Assembly: GCA_963921795.1 (NCBI GenBank)
Contig: OY997644.1
Span: forward strand, 4,507,522-4,571,521
Reading direction: 5' to 3'
DNA length: 64,000 bases
From: Nannobrachium achirus
Taxonomy: Eukaryota; Chordata; Actinopteri; Myctophiformes; Myctophidae
Shown: positions 58,832 through 64,000 of the stretch, one piece after another
Layout of the letters: every line of letters starts with the position of its first letter
How positions within the stretch are numbered: the first letter of the stretch is position 1
The notes under the pieces: generated by a model
What the model was told of the DNA's origin: nothing
Seen by the model: the letters and a program-made list of their open reading frames with translations, nothing else
Database searches by the model: none
Translations under genes and position numbers: made by a program

Positions 58832-60090
58832 CAAAACTAAGTCTTGCCAATGCAGGCAAGACATGAAAATAAAGAAAATGCTAATTATGCTTCGATTTAG
58901 CAAGCATGAAATGCCATACTGCTGACGAAGCTGATGCTTTAATTTAGTTAGGATGAGCTGCATTAACCAACATATTGTTGAATGTTTCACACAGATAAAT
59001 AAACGTCTTATCTTGAATGGCTGACACGGGCTGATGCGTTAGAATAGAGGTCATCGTCTGAGGCCAGAAGAGAGCCGTAGAAGACCTGTAGTGGGTTAGA
59101 AATAGAATAAGGGCCTTTGAGGCCTTCAATTACTTTGAGTTCTCAAGCCATGATAAAAGCAGAACAGGATTGACAAGTAATGAGTTAGAAATATAGCAAG
59201 TTAGAATTAAGCTGGCATTGGAAGGTAATAAGAGGCATTCAAGCCGACAGTTTGAAATTAAGGTACGAACCACCACCAGCTATATGTAGGTGTATGAGTA
59301 ACGGTTTTTAAGACATGAGATTGATTAAGCAGGATATATCGGAATAAGGGTAAGTAAACAAGAATGGGCACCACAAGGAAGACCATCAATCCATGAAGGA
59401 GAGGTATGATCATGATCAATATGAAAACGCTGGATGACGAATGTAATTAGCCAGGGATGAAAATGGAGAAATGCAACCTGTAGAGGAAGCTGCATATCAG
59501 CTGAGGTCTGTTGACTAAAACAAAGTATAATAACATTACTTCCCTACGCCATCGGCCACTAGAAAGCAAATGAGCCCACGCGAGCTTCAAAGCATGATGT
59601 GAGCATGTAGCATAATAGCGACAATGGTGAAGCCGAAGACAATCGCTGCGATTGGGCCTTTTTCTGAGGCAAAGTTGAGCAAGAACATGCAAAGCTTTTT
59701 GCTGGAACACCATAACCGACAGCCCACAACATGTCTTAACAAAGTATAGCAGCAGGTTGAAGAATTTGATTGGTTAGTAGATTTCCCGAATACAGTAATT
59801 AGTGAACGAGGGGATTCTGACAGCGAGGGACAATGGAAGTGATGTGGGCTATAGCAAAATGTGATTTAGAACCTCTCATTGAACTTATGCTTAAACTACA
59901 TGACAATAGAGAGATCACACCAATTAGAACAAGCAAACATTGAATTAGAACAAACAAAATATAAATTAGACAATACTGAATGCGATTAACTCCATTAGCA
60001 AATATAATAGGAATAGGAGAGACCCCCAAAAGAAAGTGATTTAGCCATATGGTGATGACTAGCATTTAATTACCATTCAGCAAAGGATAG
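58832..60090. other. Intergenic, AT-rich, nothing coding recognised
   Basis: Only short open frames. The sequence has the same purine-rich style as the flanking repeats and may be an old satellite-like expansion. Confidence 0.4.
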
Positions 60091-60119
60091 AGAATGACCA
60101 TGCTAGGCCAGAGCAGAAA

Positions 60120-61080
60120 TTAATTAATATGCAATGCAGAAATATAGAAAAAGCCACGATAGACCAGAGCAGAATACAATGCAGAAATGAAGGGAACGGC
60201 CAGGGCAGAATTAATTCGTTTGCAATGCAGACATATAGGGAAAGGCATGCTAGACCAGAGAAAAAAATAATTTGCCATGCTAGGTAAAAGCAGAAATGTA
60301 TAGGAAAGGGCCATGATAGGCCAGCTCAGAATTGAATAGGTTTGAAATACCGAAAATGAGAAAGGCCATGCTAGGCCGGCACGGAATTGAATAGGTTTGC
60401 AATGCTGAAAAATGAAAAAGGCCATGCTAGGCCGGCACGGAATTGAATAGGTTTGCAATGCCGAAAAATGAGAAAGGCCATGCTAGGCCGGCACGGAATT
60501 GAATAGGTTTGCAATGCCGAAAATGAGAAAGGCAATGCTAGGCCGGCACGGAATTGAATAATTGAATAGGTTTGCAATGCCAAAAATGACAAAGGCTGTG
60601 TTAGGCCGGCGCAGAATTTAATGCAGAAATATAGAGAAGGCCATGATAGGCCAGCACAGAAAATAACTATTTGCCATGCTAGGCACAAGCAGAATGTAGC
60701 GAACAGCAATGCTCAAAATAGGAAAAATGCTCAAAATAGCAAAAATGCTCAAAATAGCATAAATGCTCAAAATAGCATAAATGCTCAATAGCGAAAATAC
60801 TCAAAGCGAAAGAACTCAATACTCACCTCAAAAATACTAAAGAGAGAAAAAAAATCAGGCAAAAATGGCAAAATACTCAATGGACAAGGCTCATGACTGA
60901 CCTTGTGGTAAGCATGAGAAAGGCCATGATAGGCCAGCGCAGAAATTAGATATGCAATGCAGAAATATAGAGAAAGGCCATGATAGGCCAGCACAGAATA
61001 AATATTTGCCATGCAGGGCATACCTAAAGATGTAGCAAACTGCATTGCTCAAAATGGCAAAAATGCTCAATAGCGAAAAC
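60120..61080. repeat. Degenerate tandem array, about 55-65-bp unit
   Basis: Units carry GAAAGGCCATGCTAGGCC, a GGCACGGAATTGAATAGG block and TTTGCAATGCCGAAAA, best preserved at 60300-60600. A subarray of ATGCTCAAAATAGCAAAA-type 16-bp units lies at 60710-60790. Parts repeat at 60900-61060. Confidence 0.85.
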
Positions 61081-61209
61081 ACTCAATACACAGGCAAAGG
61101 CAAAATACTCAATGGACAAGGCTCATGACTGACCTCATGGTATCACCAGTGGCAGCTGAAGCTGTAGTATCAATGCAATCTGCTGTGCTAGCAGTGTGCA
61201 ATTCAACTG

Positions 61210-62644
61210 GCTGAAGTATTAGGTTCAGGTTCGGTTTATTAGTCAAATGCGTATCCATACAAGTACAGACAAACAATGAAATGCTTGTGCCAAGAGCACT
61301 CTCAGCCTTATTGCACACAAAACAATACGACAACAACAGGTCACCCAGGACAACCCAAAAAACAACAAAACAACCATACAGTGTGACAGTGTACAGTTTA
61401 AAAACTGCGTATATTGTACATGACTACCTACGTCTCGCTTCCATCTCTTCGTTAAGCAGCCTGATTGCTTGAGCATAAAAACTATTACTGAAACGGGTGG
61501 TGTGAGATTTGATGCTCTGGTAACGTTTTTTTGAGGGGAGGAGATAGAACAGGGAATGGGCGGGATGACAGCTGTCCTTTAAGATGTTCTCTGTCTTTTT
61601 CTTACAGCGTGTGTTATAGATTGTGTGTAGCTGTGGTAATTCTGTGCCAATGATTTTGGCAGCTCTCTTCACAATTCTCTGTAACTGTTTACTGTCTTGA
61701 GCAGTCACGTTACCAAACCACACTGTTATGCATCCTGTCAATACACTTTCTATGGTACAGCGATAGAAATTAACAAGAGCCTTGGTGCTTAGGCCAAATC
61801 TCCTGAGGCGCCGCAGAAAGTACAATCGCTGCTGCGCTTTCTTAAGGATACCTTCGCTGTTTTGAGACCATGTGAGTGAGTTTGTTATGTGAACACCCAG
61901 GAATTTGAAACTGTCCACTATGTCTACAGGTGAACCATTTATGGTTACGGGACTGTGATTGACTTCAGATTTCCTAAAGTCAACGATGATCTCTTTTGTT
62001 TTACTAACATTTAGAGAGAGATTGTTATTCTGGCACCATAGGGTTAGCTCTTCAATTTCCCTCCTATAGGCCCTCTCATCATCGTTGGATATTAGTCCTA
62101 TAACCGTGGTGTCATCTGCAAATTTGAGAATAGAATTATTTCCACACCTGGCAACACAGTCATAGGTGAACAGACTATACAACAAGGGACTGAGGCAACA
62201 GCCCTGGGGCGCTCCAGTCCTGGTCAATATCTTAGATGAATGCTTGTTCCCTATTCGTACAGATTGTGGCCTGCCTGTCAAAAAGTCAAACAGCCAGTTG
62301 CAGATACTACTGCCCAGACCAAGACCCCTGAGTTTCAACACAAGCTTAGATGGTACAATCGTGTTAAAGGCAGAGCTATAATCTATGAAGAGTAGTCTGA
62401 CATAAGAGTTCTTATTCTCCAGATGTTTCAAGGCAATGTGTAGTGCGAGAGAAATAGCATCATCGACTGATCTATTAGCACAGTATGCAAACTGTAATGG
62501 ATCAGTATTGGCAGGGATAATGTGCGTTATATGTGATATAACCATTTTTTCCAGACACTTCATAAGAACAGAGGTCAAAGCCACAGGGCGATAATTAAGC
62601 AGCTGAAGCATGAGCTGGGGAAAAAAAATGTTAGCAGCAAACAT
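61210..62644 (-). mobile_element. 5'-truncated LINE (L2/CR1-type) reverse transcriptase
   Basis: An uninterrupted 406-codon frame (62644-61424) holds the RT core: [19 protein letters not shown] at the N-terminus, [13 protein letters not shown] (motif A), [20 protein letters not shown] (motif B) and [13 protein letters not shown] with the catalytic FADD (motif C). Downstream is the thumb-like region VDFRKSE...[14 protein letters not shown]. The N-terminal endonuclease and first RT blocks are absent: the frame is cut near 62600 where tandem repeat begins. The 3' end is near 61210. The first residues may come from flanking DNA. Confidence 0.88.
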
Positions 62645-63560
62645 GTAGCAGCCAAAGCATAAAGCCGTAATGATAAAAGATGATAGCAGCAGCCATGAAG
62701 CAGCTTTAATAGGAAGCTGAAATGATAAAACATGTTAGCAGCAGCCATGAAGCAGCTTTAGCATGATGCTGTAATGATACACATCATGTTAGCAGCAGCC
62801 ATGAAGCAGCTTTAGCATGATGCTGTAATGATATACATCATGTTAGCAGCAGCCATGAAGCAGCTTTAGCATGGAACTGAAATGATAAGCATGATGTTAG
62901 AAGCAGGCATGTAGCTAATTTAGCATGGAGCCGTAATGATAAACAGGTTAGCAGCAGGCATGTAGCAGCTTTAGCATGGAGCTGTAATGATAAACATGTT
63001 AGCAGCAGGCATGTAGCAGCTTTAGCAAGGAGCTGAAATGATAAACACGAAGTTAGCAGCAGGCATGTAGCAGCTTTAGCAGGACACTGAAATGATAATT
63101 ATGTTAGCAGCAGCCACAAAGCAGCTTATAGCATGAAACTGAAATGATAAGCATGTTAGCAGCAGACATAGCAGCTTTAGCATGATTAACATGCTAGCAG
63201 CAGACATAGCAGCTGAAGCATGATGGTGAACATATTAGCAGCAGTACACAAAGGGGTGAAGTAAAAACAAAACCTCTGGCAAAACCAAACCCATAGGTAC
63301 CTTTGAGGACAAAGCCAACAGAAAACCACTGTAGCAGCTGTAGCATGATGCTGCACTGATAACAAGATGTTAGCAGCAGGCATGAGCAGCTTCAGCATGA
63401 AGCTGTAATGAAAAACATGATTTTAGCAGCAGGCATGAAGCAGCTTTAGCATGGAGCTATAATGGTAAACATGTTAGCAGCAGCAGCATAAACATGTTAG
63501 CAGCAGGCATTTAGCATGAGCTGTAAAGATAAACATGATCTCAGCATTTTTACTAACAGT
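62645..63560. repeat. Tandem array, about 50-bp unit
   Basis: Units contain ATGTTAGCAGCAGGCATG, then TAGCAGCTTTAGCATGGAGC and TGTAATGATAAAC. About 15 diverged copies; it borders the LINE truncation point. Confidence 0.9.
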
Positions 63561-64000
63561 AGCATTAGCTGTAATTATTAGCAGTTATGATAGCAGGCAG
63601 CAGTAGTTTGAGTAGATCTAGCATTAGCTGAAATTATTGGAGAAATGAAACTGTAGCAGCAGCAACAAGAGCCACTATTATTATTAGATGAATCATTATA
63701 GCATTCAAGATGGCAGCACAAACTGATGAAAGTGGGTTAGACTGGAAGCCTGGAAATGAAGTCAGCCATTGCAACTGGAGCTTGATCCTGGGTGCTGAAC
63801 CAGCTGCATGGTGTTTTGATGAGAGCAGGCCTAACCATGAAGAGTGAGGTAAAAGTCTTCATAGACAAAACATCAGTTTGGAACGTATCAAGCCCTAACT
63901 AAAATGATTAAGAAGAAAGGGCTGATGAGCTGCCTGCAGCTTGCAGACTGAGTGTGAAAGCTAGAGAGCACAGAGAGGGCACACCTTGCTTGTTGCATGC
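63561..64000. other. Terminal stretch, no gene recognised
   Basis: Contains decayed units of the preceding array (GCAGCAG, TAGCATTAGCTG) and otherwise nothing identifiable. Confidence 0.5.

Overview
The window looks like chromosomal DNA of a teleost fish. It has spliced vertebrate-type genes with GT-AG introns, long CA/TG, CT and GA microsatellites, many hAT-like non-autonomous elements, a tRNA-derived SINE, and fragments of L2/CR1-type LINE and Penelope-like reverse transcriptases. The species cannot be named from the sequence. All calls come from reading the bases; no database search was possible.

The centrepiece (6565-23018, 16,454 bp) is an apparently complete Polinton/Maverick, a virus-like DNA transposon. 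It has terminal inverted repeats of 386 and 285 bp that begin AGTAGAATAG and differ in length mainly through a TG tract. It is flanked by a 6-bp target duplication, CATATG. The left half is transcribed rightward: a spliced terminal gene, integrase with chromodomain, minor capsid candidate, a small basic virion-type protein, major capsid candidate and an adenain-type protease. The right half is transcribed leftward: a five-exon terminal gene, protein-primed family B DNA polymerase, packaging ATPase, a 110-aa protein with a hydrophobic tail and a 260-aa protein with an SR-rich tail. All frames are open. The two blocks converge at 12.87-13.25 kb. The set would supply integration, replication, packaging, capsid and maturation functions. 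The element sits inside a locally duplicated retroelement gag-pro relic (copies at about 4.29, 5.58 and 23.27 kb), and the first copy preserves the uninterrupted target site.

Right of the Polinton is a complete 14-exon gene (25649-31996) for a secreted/type I membrane zona-pellucida-domain protein of 714 aa. From 32 to 41 kb is a mosaic of hAT-like elements, foldbacks, short tandem repeats and a Penelope-like RT fragment.

A second host gene (about 41194-50447, 5' end not found) carries a tandem array of near-identical 138-nt exons encoding part of a BET-type NET domain, then one full NET-like exon, a proline-rich exon, and a 2.17-kb exon with zinc-finger-like motifs and a tyrosine-recombinase-like C-terminus, then small duplicated exons and a basic last exon. 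A 441-bp tandem repeat (about 4.4 copies) lies between its stop codon and the next AATAAA, possibly inside the 3' UTR.

From 52.6 kb to the end I see no confident host gene: a 36-bp minisatellite, a 634-bp foldback element, a SINE, several tandem arrays and a 5'-truncated LINE on the minus strand. A distinctive feature of the whole window is a dispersed palindrome with a constant outer stem (AGATCTACAAGCTC / GAGCTTGTAGATCT) and a core that differs between copies yet remains palindromic in most of them.
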